From positions 62,001 through 126,000 of the forward strand of contig JBBROM010000002.1 of NCBI GenBank assembly GCA_038229415.1: 64,000 nucleotides of DNA. Reading direction: 5' to 3'. The translations under genes were made by a program, and so were the position numbers. This document shows, piece after piece, positions 44,013-52,630 of the stretch; the first letter of the stretch is position 1, and the number at the start of each line of letters is the position of its first letter. The notes beneath the pieces are model-generated. The model was not told the origin of the DNA. It saw only the letters and a list, made by a program, of their open reading frames with translations, and ran no database searches. The stretch is from JANXUR01 sp038229415 (GTDB lineage: Bacteria > Acidobacteriota > Terriglobia > Terriglobales > Acidobacteriaceae).

Positions 44013-45230
44013 CTATGCCGCCGAACCCCGAAAAGGTAACACTTTGCCGGTGCGTTGGGTTTGCTCCAGATAATCGGCCCAGTCCTGCATCAGCTTGGCG
44101 CGAGGCTCCAGATAGAGCGCATGGTTATAGGCTGCGCTCACGGCGTTGCGGGGCGCGTGCGCGAGCTGTAACTCAATGTGCTCGTGCGCATATCCCTGTT
44201 CATGCAGGAGGGTGGAAGCAAGCCCACGGAAACCGTGGCCGGTCATGCGGCCCTTGTAGCCCATCCGCTCAAGTGCCTTGAGGATGGTGTTGTTGCTCAT
44301 CGGCTTCTTTGGGTCGCGGTCGCCGGGAAAGAGCCAGTCACTTTCCCCGGTGAGGGTGCGAAGCGTGTCCAGCACATCCAATGCCTGCTTGGCCAGGGGG
44401 ACAATGTGCGGAGTCCGCATCTTCATGCGTTCGGCTGGAATGTTCCAGCGGGTCGCTTCAAGGTCAAACTCCTCCCACCTTGCCCCGATCAGTTCGCTGG
44501 TGCGCACAAAGGTTAGCGCCATCAGCTTCAGGGCGAGGCGCGTGACGTGGGTGCCTTGATAGACCTCCATTGCCCGGAGCAGACCGGGCACTTCTTTGGC
44601 ATCCACCCGAGCATAGTTCAGCTTGCGCGATGATTTCAGGATGTCACGAGGACGAATCTCGCTTGCAGGATTACGCCTTGCGCATCCGTGGGCAATGGCA
44701 TAGCGGAAGATCTGCCCGGTTGTCTCCAAGGCGCGCTTTGCTATATCTATTGCTCCCCGCTGCTCAATAGCCTTAATCAAGGCCACCAATTCAGGGGCTT
44801 CGATTTCCGCGATAGGCCGCTCACCCAAGCAGGGCAGTATATCGGCGTCTATGCGCCGTTTGACATAAGCAACATGGCGCGGACTCTTCCCATCCTGCCA
44901 GTGCTCCAGCCAGCGGTAGGCAACGCTCTGGAAGGAGTTCTCAACCACAGCCTTTTCGGCTGTCTTTGTGGCCTTGCGCCGTGCCATCGGATCAATTCCA
45001 GTGGCCAGTAGCCCGCGCGCTTCCGTGTGGCGATCTCGTGCCAGCAAAAGGGACACATCGGGATAGCTCCCGAAGGACATCAACTTTTCGCGGCCCTCGA
45101 ATCGGTATTTCCAGCGCCAGAGCTTGCCTCCAGCGGGCGTCACCCACAGATACAACCCGCCGCCGTCGCTCAAGCGGTATGCCGCATCCTTCGCCTTTGC
45201 CTTGCGTGCTCCCGTATCTGTCAGCGCCAT
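44013..45230 (-). CDS. P4-type tyrosine integrase (DUF4102 N-terminus)
   Basis: A 405-residue integrase. The N-terminal DUF4102 arm-binding domain begins LTDTGARKAKAKDAAYRLSD and continues GGGLYLWVTPAGGKLWRWKY. The catalytic Arg is in LTFVRTSELIGARWEEFD, His-x-x-Arg in TGHGFRGLASTLLHEQGY, and the nucleophile Tyr in RNAVSAAYNHALYL. These enzymes insert elements into the 3' ends of tRNA genes. It lies next to tRNA-Ser(GGA), reading away from it, as expected for the element's own integrase. Confidence 0.92.
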   Translation of the reverse strand: MALTDTGARKAKAKDAAYRLSDGGGLYLWVTPAGGKLWRWKYRFEGREKLMSFGSYPDVSLLLARDRHTEARGLLATGIDPMARRKATKTAEKAVVENSFQSVAYRWLEHWQDGKSPRHVAYVKRRIDADILPCLGERPIAEIEAPELVALIKAIEQRGAIDIAKRALETTGQIFRYAIAHGCARRNPASEIRPRDILKSSRKLNYARVDAKEVPGLLRAMEVYQGTHVTRLALKLMALTFVRTSELIGARWEEFDLEATRWNIPAERMKMRTPHIVPLAKQALDVLDTLRTLTGESDWLFPGDRDPKKPMSNNTILKALERMGYKGRMTGHGFRGLASTLLHEQGYAHEHIELQLAHAPRNAVSAAYNHALYLEPRAKLMQDWADYLEQTQRTGKVLPFRGSAA

Positions 45231-45260
45231 CTTGCCTCCAAAGCACCTCTGTCGGTCAGA

Positions 45261-45303
45261 ATACCCCCAAGTGAAAAACAGAGTACCCCCAGAACTACCC
45301 CCA
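45261..45303 (+). repeat. Three TACCCCCA repeats at the right end of the element
   Basis: ATACCCCCA (45261-45269), GTACCCCCA (45283-45291) and CTACCCCCA (45295-45303) lie in the integrase upstream region. The last two are spaced 12 bases, as at the left end. They are probable arm-type or regulator-binding sites and may also control the integrase promoter. Confidence 0.55.
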
Positions 45304-45347
45304 GAAAGTCATGGCTTCCATAGTACCGCGTTGGACGTAATAATACA

Positions 45348-45373
45348 AAATCCCCAATTTTCACTGGGGATTT
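45348..45373 (-). terminator. Terminator downstream of tRNA-Ser
   Basis: On the minus strand AAATCCCCA-gtgaaaat-TGGGGATTT is a perfect 9-bp stem followed by TTG. It lies 44 bases after the tRNA 3' end on the element side, so the element probably brought this terminator. Two GGATGTCTT repeats (45386-45394, 45396-45404) lie between it and the tRNA. Confidence 0.6.
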
Positions 45374-45416
45374 GTTGAGTTCTTAGGATGTCTTCGGATG
45401 TCTTAAAAAGAGTTCA

Positions 45417-45506
45417 TGGCGGAGAGAGAGGGATTCGAACCCCCGGTAGGCTTTCACCTACACACGCTTTCCAAGCGTGCGCCTTAAACCACTCGGCCAT
45501 CTCTCC
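45417..45506 (-). tRNA. tRNA-Ser, anticodon GGA
   Basis: The minus strand folds as a full serine tRNA: acceptor GGAGAGA/TCTCTCC, D arm with GAGTGG, anticodon loop CTTGGAAAG (GGA), long variable arm TAGGTGAAAGCCTA, T arm GGGGGTTCGAATCCCCC, and an encoded 3' GCCA (45417-45420). It is the integration target of the adjacent element. Confidence 0.96.
45425..45436 (+). repeat. Right end direct repeat inside tRNA-Ser (att)
   Basis: AGAGAGGGATTC, part of the tRNA T-arm/acceptor region, repeated exactly at 41626-41637. Integration restores the tRNA 3' end from element DNA. Confidence 0.65.
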
Positions 45507-45982
45507 TTAGAAAAGCATCGCGGGCCAGAACGGCCCGCAGAAGACGCTTTATTGATTTTATGGATTGCAGCGCTGGGCTGCAAGCGCGGGGCTAAATTGC
45601 AACTTGATTGCTGCCCAGTGCGGTCTGCGAAACTTTCGCTAATGATGCGCAGCCCAGGAGCCTTGGCCAGAATTGCCGAGACAGCCTGCGCCAGCTCACC
45701 CGTAAGCTGCGCCTCAAACAACAGCACTTCCGCCGGATTTTGCATGGCTGCGGCCAGGGTTTCGCTGTAAGTTTCGGCCTCGGCGACCACGCGAATCTGC
45801 GAATGCTGCTCCAGAATGCGCGACAAGCCCAGACGATAAATGGAGTGGCTGTCGGCCACCACCACGCGCACGAGGGCTGTTTCAGTGACATCCGCGGCGA
45901 GTGGTTGCGCGGGCGAAGTCCCTGCATGTGACGAAATTTGGGGAGACGAATTTAATGCGCTTGGCGAATTGTACGAGTTCAA
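45458..45982 (-). pseudogene. Truncated response-regulator receiver (NarL-like), no output domain
   Basis: Residues about 35-130 form a receiver fold: LVRVVVADSHSIYRLGLSRI, HSQIRVVAEAETYSETLAAA and EVLLFEAQLTGELAQAV. The usual phospho-acceptor Asp is replaced by Glu (LLFEAQL), and similarity fades after GLRIISESF. No LuxR-type HTH follows. The frame runs by chance into the antisense of tRNA-Ser, so the last 30 residues are not meaningful. It is a decayed or truncated regulator next to the integration hot spot. A phosphomimetic function is a less likely alternative. Confidence 0.55.
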
Positions 45983-46096
45983 TGGCCGATTCCAGAATCG
46001 GCTACGTGGCGGGGCAGGTAGTCGTGAATGAGTACTGACTGCTACCTGAAATCAGCGTACACGGTGAAAGGAATTGTGAAAAGGTTACGGGAGTTT

Positions 46097-46132
46097 GGGC
46101 GTCGCGCAGTGATGGCTTCCCGCGCGACGCCC
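46097..46132 (+). terminator. Strong hairpin, terminator-like
   Basis: GGGCGTCGCGC (46097-46107) and GCGCGACGCCC (46122-46132) form a perfect 11-bp stem followed by GATATTTTT. No plus-strand gene precedes it, so it may serve the decayed region or isolate the tRNA region from the ahcY side. The rest of 45983-46168 has no visible gene. Confidence 0.55.
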
Positions 46133-46168
46133 GATATTTTTACAGCATTTGCTTTTAAGCGCCCGCCG

Positions 46169-46357
46169 TTACCGCCCGGTTCCGGTCAGGCTCACCTGTT
46201 GCACACTGTTCGTCCCCGTTCCGCTGTTGGGGATGTTCAGCGACGCCGTTCGCGTGGAGTTCTTGAACCCCGGCGTAAAGGTGACGGTGATCGTGCAGTT
46301 GCTTTTTGACCCCAGGGTCCCCACACAAACTGGTCTCAGTACAACAGGTTCCCACAC
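46169..46357 (-). pseudogene. Remnant of a choice-of-anchor-D / Hydin-like Ig domain
   Basis: The minus frame contains SNCTITVTFTPGFKNSTRTA and SLNIPNSGTGTNSVQQVSLT followed by GTGR, the end of a beta-sandwich repeat common in large secreted acidobacterial proteins. Only one domain end is left, without a signal or start of its own. It lies just downstream of ahcY. Confidence 0.55.
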
Positions 46358-46389
46358 AAACCAGACCCTACATAAACGCTACTTATTAC

Positions 46390-47661
46390 TTACGTGCCTT
46401 CGCTCCAGCTGGCCAGATACTCTTCCTGCTCGGGCGTCAGGCGATCAATCTTTACGCCCATAGTTTCCAGCTTCAGCTTGGCTACGCGCTTGTCTAACTC
46501 GTCGGGCACGGAGTAGACCTTGTTTTCCATGCTGGCGTGGTTCTTTACCAGATACTCAACCGAGAACGCCTGATTGGCGAAGCTCATATCCATCACCGAG
46601 GCGGGGTGGCCTTCCGCTGAGGCCAGGTTAATCAGACGGCCTTCGCCGAGTAAGTAGATCTTGCCGCCGTCGCGCAGCGAATACTCTTCCACAAACGGAC
46701 GAGTTTCGCGCTTCGACGAACTCATGCTCTCCAGCGCGGGGATGTCAATCTCCGAGTTAAAGTGGCCGGAGTTGGCGACGATGGCACCATCCTTCATGAG
46801 CTTAAAGTGCTCGCGGCTGATGACGTTCTTGTTGCCGGTGACTGTGACAAAGATGTCGCCAATGCGGGCGGCCTCTTCCATGGACATGACGCGATGCCCA
46901 TCCATCACGGCTTCAATGGCGCGCAGTGGATTGATCTCGGTGACGATCACATCCGCACCCATGCCGCGGGCGCGCGAGGCGAGTCCGCGGCCGCACCAGC
47001 CGTAACCGGCGACCACAAAGCGCGAACCAGCGATCAGCGCATTGGTGCAGCGAATCACGCCGTCCATGGTGGATTGGCCGGTGCCGTAGCGGTTGTCAAA
47101 CATATGCTTGGTTTCAGCATCGTTTACGGCGATGACTGGGTAAGTCAGCAGGCCGTCCTTCGCCATAGCGTGAAGGCGAACAACTCCAGTCGTGGTTTCT
47201 TCCGTGCCAGCGATGACTCCGCCAGCGATGTCCTTGCGCTTCGTCAGTAGCTGAGTTACTAAGTCGCAGCCATCGTCCATGGTGACGTGGGGCTTGTGGT
47301 CAAGCGCGGCGGAAAGGTGGGAGTAGTAAGTGTCGTTGTCCTCACCCTTGATGGCGAAGGTCGGAATGTTATAGTCCTTCACCAGGCTGGCGGCGACTTC
47401 GTCCTGCGTAGAGAGCGGGTTAGAGGCAGCGAGTACTACATCGGCGCCACCGTCGCGCAGGGCGATCATCAAGTTAGCGGTTTCGGTGGTTACATGCAGA
47501 CAAGCCGAAATGCAGATGCCCTTCAGCGGCTGATTCTTGATAAAGTCCTTGCGGATGCTTTGCAGCACCTTCATAGATTGGTTGGCCCATTCGATGCGGC
47601 GTTTGCCAGCATCGGCCAGTTCCAGATTCTTTACATCACAGGCTACTTGCGTGGTGGACAT
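46390..47661 (-). CDS. ahcY: Adenosylhomocysteinase
   Basis: A 423-residue protein of the shorter bacterial/archaeal form. Substrate-binding regions SACLHVTTETANLMIALRDG and AASNPLSTQDEVAASL are present, and the NAD site is FVVAGYGWCGRGLASRARGM. Active-site segments MDDGCDLVTQL, TTTGVVRLHAM and FNSEIDIPALE are also seen. It hydrolyses S-adenosylhomocysteine to adenosine and homocysteine in the cytoplasm. metK lies upstream on the same strand with a 149-base gap, consistent with a methyl-cycle operon. The gap holds a hairpin (AATCGAGT/ACTCGATT, 47744-47769). Confidence 0.95.
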   Translation of the reverse strand: MSTTQVACDVKNLELADAGKRRIEWANQSMKVLQSIRKDFIKNQPLKGICISACLHVTTETANLMIALRDGGADVVLAASNPLSTQDEVAASLVKDYNIPTFAIKGEDNDTYYSHLSAALDHKPHVTMDDGCDLVTQLLTKRKDIAGGVIAGTEETTTGVVRLHAMAKDGLLTYPVIAVNDAETKHMFDNRYGTGQSTMDGVIRCTNALIAGSRFVVAGYGWCGRGLASRARGMGADVIVTEINPLRAIEAVMDGHRVMSMEEAARIGDIFVTVTGNKNVISREHFKLMKDGAIVANSGHFNSEIDIPALESMSSSKRETRPFVEEYSLRDGGKIYLLGEGRLINLASAEGHPASVMDMSFANQAFSVEYLVKNHASMENKVYSVPDELDKRVAKLKLETMGVKIDRLTPEQEEYLASWSEGT

Positions 47662-47810
47662 GAACGGCTTACCTTTTCCTTCCGGGAATTCGCTTGATTC
47701 TTTTTAGGCAGATGAGCGCCGGATACCGAGCGGCTCGTCTTGAAATCGAGTAACTCGCTTCACTCGATTGAAGTATGGGGACTGCCAGCATGCCGCAGCC
47801 CCCTGGTGCG

Positions 47811-48986
47811 TTACTTTGCGACTGCGCTGAGCTTTGCGCCAGCGTCGGAAGCCAGCTGGGCGGCTTTGTCGGTGGCTTCCCAGGTGAAGTCGGGGTCGTT
47901 GCGTCCAAAGTGGCCGTAGGCTGCCGTCTTGCGGAAGATGGGCCGACGCATGTTGAGCGAGTCCATGATTCCCTTTGGAGTTAGTTGGAAGTTGCCGCGA
48001 ACGATCTCCGCCAGTTTCTCCGGCGAGACTTTGCCGGTGCCAAAAGTATCCACCAGAACGCTGACGGGATCGGCGACGCCGATGGCGTAGGCGAGCTGTA
48101 CTTCGCAGCGGTCGGCCAGGCCGGAGGCCACGATGTTCTTGGCGATGTAGCGGGCCATGTAAGCTGCGGAGCGATCCACCTTGGTCGCGTCCTTGCCACT
48201 GAAGGCACCGCCGCCGTGGCGACCCATGCCGCCGTAGGTGTCCACAATGATCTTGCGGCCGGTGAGGCCGGAGTCGCCCATGGGACCCCCGACGACGAAG
48301 CGTCCGGTCGGATTGATGTGATATTTGGTGTTCTCGTCCAGCAGGTTGGCCGGAACGGTGGTCTGAATCACGTGCTTCAGAACTTCTCCGCGGAGTTGAT
48401 CGTTACCAACGTTTTCGGCGTGCTGCGTGGAAACTACCACTGCATCCACCCGGCGCGGCTTGCTGTTCTCGTCGTACTCGACCGATACCTGAGACTTGCC
48501 ATCAGGCCGAAGGTAGGGCAGCAGGCCCGATTTGCGGACTTCCGACAACTTGAAGGTCAACGCGTGGGCAAGAGAAATCGGGAGGGGCATCTGTTCGGGC
48601 GTTTCGTTGACGGCAAAGCCGAACATCATGCCTTGGTCGCCCGCACCGCCGGTGTCCACGCCCATGGCGATGTCGCCAGACTGCTTGTTAATGCTGGAGA
48701 TAACAGCGCAGGTGTTGGAGTCGAAACCGTAGAGGGCGTTGTCATATCCGATGGAGGAGACGACCCCGCGAACGATGTTCTGGAAGTCCACATAAGCCTT
48801 GGTGGTGATTTCGCCGGCGATCACGACCAGCCCGGTGGCCAGAAGAGTTTCGCAGGCAACGCGGCTGTAGGCATCCTGCTCTAGGCAGGAGTCCAGAATG
48901 GCATCAGAAATCTGGTCAGCCATCTTGTCGGGATGGCCCTCGGTGACGGATTCAGAGGTAAACAAAGAACGGTTGGTAAGGGACAA
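47811..48986 (-). CDS. metK: S-adenosylmethionine synthase
   Basis: A TTG at 48986 with AAGGAG 7 bases upstream gives the expected length (391 residues) and start LSLTNRSLFTSESVTEGHPD; a longer in-frame start at 49148 is non-conserved. Motifs include GHPDKMADQISDAILD, GAGDQGMMFGFAVNETPE, the P-loop-like GGGAFSGKDATKVDRSAAY and IGVADPVSVLVDTFGTG. It makes SAM from methionine and ATP. The downstream ahcY completes part of the methyl cycle. No known SAM riboswitch was recognised in the 231-base gap upstream. Confidence 0.96.
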   Translation of the reverse strand: MSLTNRSLFTSESVTEGHPDKMADQISDAILDSCLEQDAYSRVACETLLATGLVVIAGEITTKAYVDFQNIVRGVVSSIGYDNALYGFDSNTCAVISSINKQSGDIAMGVDTGGAGDQGMMFGFAVNETPEQMPLPISLAHALTFKLSEVRKSGLLPYLRPDGKSQVSVEYDENSKPRRVDAVVVSTQHAENVGNDQLRGEVLKHVIQTTVPANLLDENTKYHINPTGRFVVGGPMGDSGLTGRKIIVDTYGGMGRHGGGAFSGKDATKVDRSAAYMARYIAKNIVASGLADRCEVQLAYAIGVADPVSVLVDTFGTGKVSPEKLAEIVRGNFQLTPKGIMDSLNMRRPIFRKTAAYGHFGRNDPDFTWEATDKAAQLASDAGAKLSAVAK

Positions 48987-49217
48987 ATCGGGCTCCTTAA
49001 ACTGGGGTCGGGGCGTTTGGCCTGAAGACAGGCAGAGTGCCGACGGCGCAGCGCGCGAAAGTATGCAAATTAGTTCCACTAAAACGGTAGCAGAGCAGGG
49101 AATTATCGCGCAACCGGGGCAGGTCGAGCGGCGAAGATTTGCAGCCAAGTGCGAGGAGCCGCACCGAGTGGGGAACGTAGCCAGGTGAAGACGGGCAAGT
49201 CCATTGGGATGAATGCT

Positions 49218-50120
49218 TTAGCGAAGCCCGGATGAGTAAAAATTCAAGGTCCTTGCTTCGCCTTCCACGCCTTGCAAATCCAGTTGCTTCCTGTTGAACC
49301 AAACACTCACGCCGCCAGTGTTGCCGAGCCGGAGCCTCATCGTGGACTTGGCTCGGAATACGGTGGATCCTTTGGCCGTAAGTGTGACCTCCTTGGCAGG
49401 AGCGTCGTCGGTCTGCACTTTCATCCACGAACTTTTGTGAGCGGCCACTCGCACGGCAAAGCCTTCGCTGGTCGCCGAGTCGTCGGGCGTTGCCGGTTCC
49501 TTTGTGGAATTCGCGGTTGTGGCTGAAGCTGTGGGCTGCCCTATGGCTTGAGTTGTCGTTACTGGTGCAGGATTCGTGTTCGCCGGGGGTTGCGATGTGC
49601 TCGCTCCCGCTGATGCTGCGCCGTCTGATCCTGATGGTTGCGGCTGGGGGGCAGAGGCTGGGGCGGAGATCGGGGGAGTTACTACGCTGCTAGTGGGTGC
49701 AGCCACGGGCTCACGTGTAGAGTGCGTTATGCGCCACCATACTACACCCGCAAGGATGAGTGCTAGAATGGCCAGCCCTACGAGTACTGGAATAAGGCGT
49801 GGCCCGCCGCGATCCGCCCGCTCAACCGGCTCACGCTCGGGGGGAAACTCGGTGACGGCGATATCTGCCTTGAAGGCAACGGGGCTTTCCTGAATCGCCT
49901 CTAGATACTCGGCGACCGCTTCATCTTCGTTCAGGCCGACGCAGCGAGCGTAGGAGCGAACAAATCCCTTGTTGAAGATGCCGCCCGGCAGCTTGTCGAA
50001 CTCCTCGGCCTCCATCGCCGCCAACTGGCGGGTGCCGATCTTGGTGATTTGGGCGATATCGTCCAGCGAGATGCCCTTTTTCTCCCGCGCTTGCCGCAGT
50101 CTATCGCCAAAAGACATCAC
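49218..50120 (-). CDS. RodZ-like helix-turn-helix membrane protein
   Basis: A 300-residue protein. The N-terminal Cro-type HTH is FGDRLRQAREKKGISLDDIA followed by IFNKGFVRSYARCVGLNEDE. A single membrane segment is LIPVLVGLAILALILAGVVW (about 120-140). It continues into a Pro/Ser/Thr-rich linker and a C-terminal DUF4115-like domain (SWMKVQTDDAPAKEVTLTAK). This is the RodZ layout of a cytoskeletal anchor for cell shape, though other HTH-anchored regulators look alike. It is divergent from the GGDEF gene. Confidence 0.85.
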   Translation of the reverse strand: MMSFGDRLRQAREKKGISLDDIAQITKIGTRQLAAMEAEEFDKLPGGIFNKGFVRSYARCVGLNEDEAVAEYLEAIQESPVAFKADIAVTEFPPEREPVERADRGGPRLIPVLVGLAILALILAGVVWWRITHSTREPVAAPTSSVVTPPISAPASAPQPQPSGSDGAASAGASTSQPPANTNPAPVTTTQAIGQPTASATTANSTKEPATPDDSATSEGFAVRVAAHKSSWMKVQTDDAPAKEVTLTAKGSTVFRAKSTMRLRLGNTGGVSVWFNRKQLDLQGVEGEARTLNFYSSGLR

Positions 50121-50430
50121 TCAATTCTCCCCAATTTTCCTGAAACGCTAGCCACAAGGCTTCCGCCCGGGAAATGCCCGAATGAGCACAGCGCAAAAAT
50201 TATCTGTAAAGGATTACGGCCACATCATACGAGAATCCGCCGCGCGATGCAGCCTCTTTTCCAAAGAGGTGGTTCGGCAGTTACGCGGCAAGACTTTAGC
50301 TCCACCTGGGCACTGCCCCTGACTTCCGTTCATTGCTCGTTTTTCCATCTGCCGGGAGAATCTAAGTAAGGGCATTCGTACGGCGACTGCCCGATTGCTT
50401 AAAGACTCGGGATTACGGAAAGCCATCGCG
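50121..50430. other. Intergenic region between divergent rodZ-like and GGDEF genes
   Basis: About 310 bases with no gene. A small hairpin CCTCTTT-TCC-AAAGAGG lies at 50253-50269. Promoters for both neighbours must be here but no convincing -35/-10 pair was seen. Confidence 0.4.
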
Positions 50431-51483
50431 ATGAACCAAGCCGTGGGGTCGGCCCTGCGCCGCCAGCCGCTCGAACTAACCATCTTTCACGACGTCGCCA
50501 AAGCGCTGACCTCGACGCTGGAGATTGACGCCATCCTGCAGACCATTATGGACAAGATGGCGGAATACTATCAGCCCGAAACATGGTCGTTGCTGATGGT
50601 GGATGAGAAGGCTGGAGAGATGACGGTTGCCATCGCTCATGGCGACGCCGTGAATACGCTGAAGGATGTGACGCTGAAGATTGGCGAAGGCGTATCGGGA
50701 TGGGTGGCCCGCCACGGCAAGCCGCTGCTGGTGAGGGATGTAGTCCGCGACGCGGCGTTCTTGAAGGAATCGGGCGAGGTCTTGCCGCCGGGAACGCATT
50801 CGCTGTTATGTATGCCGTTGTGCTCGCGCGACCGGGTGCTGGGCGTAATCCAGTTGGTCAACGTGCAGGTGGATGGGCTAGGCGAGGTGGAGCTGTACTT
50901 TTTGCAAACGCTCTGCGAATACGCTGCCATTGCGCTGGAAAATGCGCGCGCGGTTTCGCAGATTCAGGAACTGACCATTACCGACGATTGCACCAGCCTG
51001 TTCAACGCACGGCACCTGCACAATGTGCTGGACGCGGAAGTCTACCGCTCCAAGCGTTTTACCTATGAATTCGCGCTGGTGTTTCTCGACCTCGACTTTT
51101 TCAAGGAAGTGAATGACAACCACGGGCATTTGGTGGGCAGTCGAGTGCTGGCTGAGTCGGCGGGCCTGATTCGCAAACAGTTGCGCCTGATTGACTTCGC
51201 GTTTCGCTATGGCGGCGACGAGTTTGTGATTCTGCTGCCGCAGTCGGGCAAGGATGCGGGCATCTCGGTGGCGCGGCGGTTGCGCGAGTCCATCCGCGAA
51301 CACAGCTTTTGCGCCGAGATGGGGCTGGACATTCACGTTCACGCCAGCTTTGGAGTGGCGTCATTCCCTGATGACGGAACGACAGCCCGCGACATGGTCC
51401 GCCGCGCCGACGAGATGATGTATTTGGTGAAAAAGACTACGCGGGACAACATCGCGGCGGCGCAGCGAGGGGTAGTGGAGTAG
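50431..51483 (+). CDS. GAF-GGDEF diguanylate cyclase
   Basis: ATG 50431 gives 350 residues; an in-frame start at 50395 is possible. Residues about 20-165 form a GAF domain (LTIFHDVAKALTSTLEIDAI ... LCMPLCSRDRVLGVIQLVNV). The GGDEF domain follows with VFLDLDFFKEVNDNHGHLVG, the intact active site RYGGDEFVILLPQSG, and SFGVASFPDD. It should make cyclic di-GMP when the GAF domain senses a small cytoplasmic ligand. No I-site RxxD is obvious five residues before the GGDEF motif. It stands alone. Confidence 0.92.
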   Translation: MNQAVGSALRRQPLELTIFHDVAKALTSTLEIDAILQTIMDKMAEYYQPETWSLLMVDEKAGEMTVAIAHGDAVNTLKDVTLKIGEGVSGWVARHGKPLLVRDVVRDAAFLKESGEVLPPGTHSLLCMPLCSRDRVLGVIQLVNVQVDGLGEVELYFLQTLCEYAAIALENARAVSQIQELTITDDCTSLFNARHLHNVLDAEVYRSKRFTYEFALVFLDLDFFKEVNDNHGHLVGSRVLAESAGLIRKQLRLIDFAFRYGGDEFVILLPQSGKDAGISVARRLRESIREHSFCAEMGLDIHVHASFGVASFPDDGTTARDMVRRADEMMYLVKKTTRDNIAAAQRGVVE

Positions 51484-51485
51484 GG

Positions 51486-52535
51486 CTACTGCTTGGCAGG
51501 AGGCTTTGGTGGCTGTGTCCGTTCCACACCTACCGGACGCCAAGCCGACTTATTCTCACCTGCCGCCGGATTCACGCCGAAGTCCCAGACATAGAGATTA
51601 ATCTCCTTGTCGCCGAGGGTTTCCACGACGGCGTATTCGCCGGGGTCGAGCGGCTTAGCGGGAGTGATCTTGGTCCAGCCCCCGCCGATTAACCGCGATT
51701 CTGCGGGCACAAAACTTTCCGACTGCGACAACTTGCCCAAGACCGCGATGTTCAGAGTGCCAACCACGCGCGTGTCTTTCTTCGCCTTGAGGCGCACAAT
51801 GCGGAAGCGATCAACCGGCTGTTCTGGCTGCTGCGCGCCTTGCGGCCTGGCGGGATTCGCGGGATTGGTTGAAGCGGTGGCTCCCGCCGTATCTTCACCT
51901 TCGATGTTGATGTAAAGCGTGGGCGTTGTGGTGTGCGACTGCATCGCCGCATGAACGCCCTGCAACTCAATCGTCTGCTTGTTACTGGCGAGGGGATTGA
52001 TCGCCGCCCGCAAAATGTTGCCCTTGACGTTGCGATTTACCTCACCGCCGGTCTGGGTGAGTTCGAGCAGTTGTGATTCGCCCTTGTAGGCGTCCACCGC
52101 GAAGACGCCGCCCGTTGGCGGCAGACGCAGACCCTCGGCAACTTTAGGGGCACGGATGTCATCGTTCTCGGCGGCAGCCTCTTCTTTGTCGAGTTGAAGC
52201 GCTTCGGCGGCAGGCGACGCCTTGAGGCTGTCCGCTTCATAGCGATTGGTGGCGTCCCAATCCACCAGATCGCTGGGCAGCTCCTCCCACTCGGCGCGCT
52301 CGGAGCTGTAATAACGCAGGCGGTCGCCCTTGATCTCCATTTTGGCAGCGACCTGGTAGCTGCCATCCTTCAGGATGAGGCGTTTGGGCGTCGTGGGCGG
52401 GGCGGTAGTCGCGGTCTGGCTGAATCCAGTGGACACCGCCAGCGCCAGCACCAGAATCGGCGCAACGGAGCGGATGAAACGAAGCAGCCGCGCGGCATGG
52501 TGTCCGGTTCTGCGAGATGTCAGCAAGTTAAGCAT
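51486..52535 (-). CDS. Secreted protein of unknown function, 349 aa
   Basis: Not recognised. A signal peptide (SVAPILVLALAVSTGFSQ) is followed by KRLILKDGSYQVAAKMEIKG and DRLRYYSSERAEWEELPSDL, a motif met in secreted acidobacterial proteins. The remainder has no membrane segment and ends in beta-rich sequence (DPGEYAVVETLGDKEINLYV). The C-terminus ends PPKPPAKQ. A periplasmic role is likely. Its stop is 3 bases from the convergent GGDEF gene. Confidence 0.75.
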   Translation of the reverse strand: MLNLLTSRRTGHHAARLLRFIRSVAPILVLALAVSTGFSQTATTAPPTTPKRLILKDGSYQVAAKMEIKGDRLRYYSSERAEWEELPSDLVDWDATNRYEADSLKASPAAEALQLDKEEAAAENDDIRAPKVAEGLRLPPTGGVFAVDAYKGESQLLELTQTGGEVNRNVKGNILRAAINPLASNKQTIELQGVHAAMQSHTTTPTLYINIEGEDTAGATASTNPANPARPQGAQQPEQPVDRFRIVRLKAKKDTRVVGTLNIAVLGKLSQSESFVPAESRLIGGGWTKITPAKPLDPGEYAVVETLGDKEINLYVWDFGVNPAAGENKSAWRPVGVERTQPPKPPAKQ

Positions 52536-52630
52536 GGCGAAGCGTTCATGATGAAACCAGAACTAGAAAGTTAGATGCAAATCATAGGGATCGGGCGGCC
52601 TCGGCACGCATGCCTGTTCTAATCCAGCAA

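Noticed and set aside
45458..45550. C-terminal 30 residues of the truncated response regulator
   Set aside because: This part of the frame is the antisense of the tRNA-Ser and its flank and is not protein-coding in any meaningful way.
46319..46370. Two CCCACACAAAC repeats as recombination sites
   Set aside because: Only two imperfectly placed copies without a linked recombinase on that side of the tRNA; too weak.
48987..49217. Possible SAM riboswitch upstream of metK
   Set aside because: No SAM-I, SAM-II or SAH-type conserved core could be recognised by eye; only unspecific hairpins are present.
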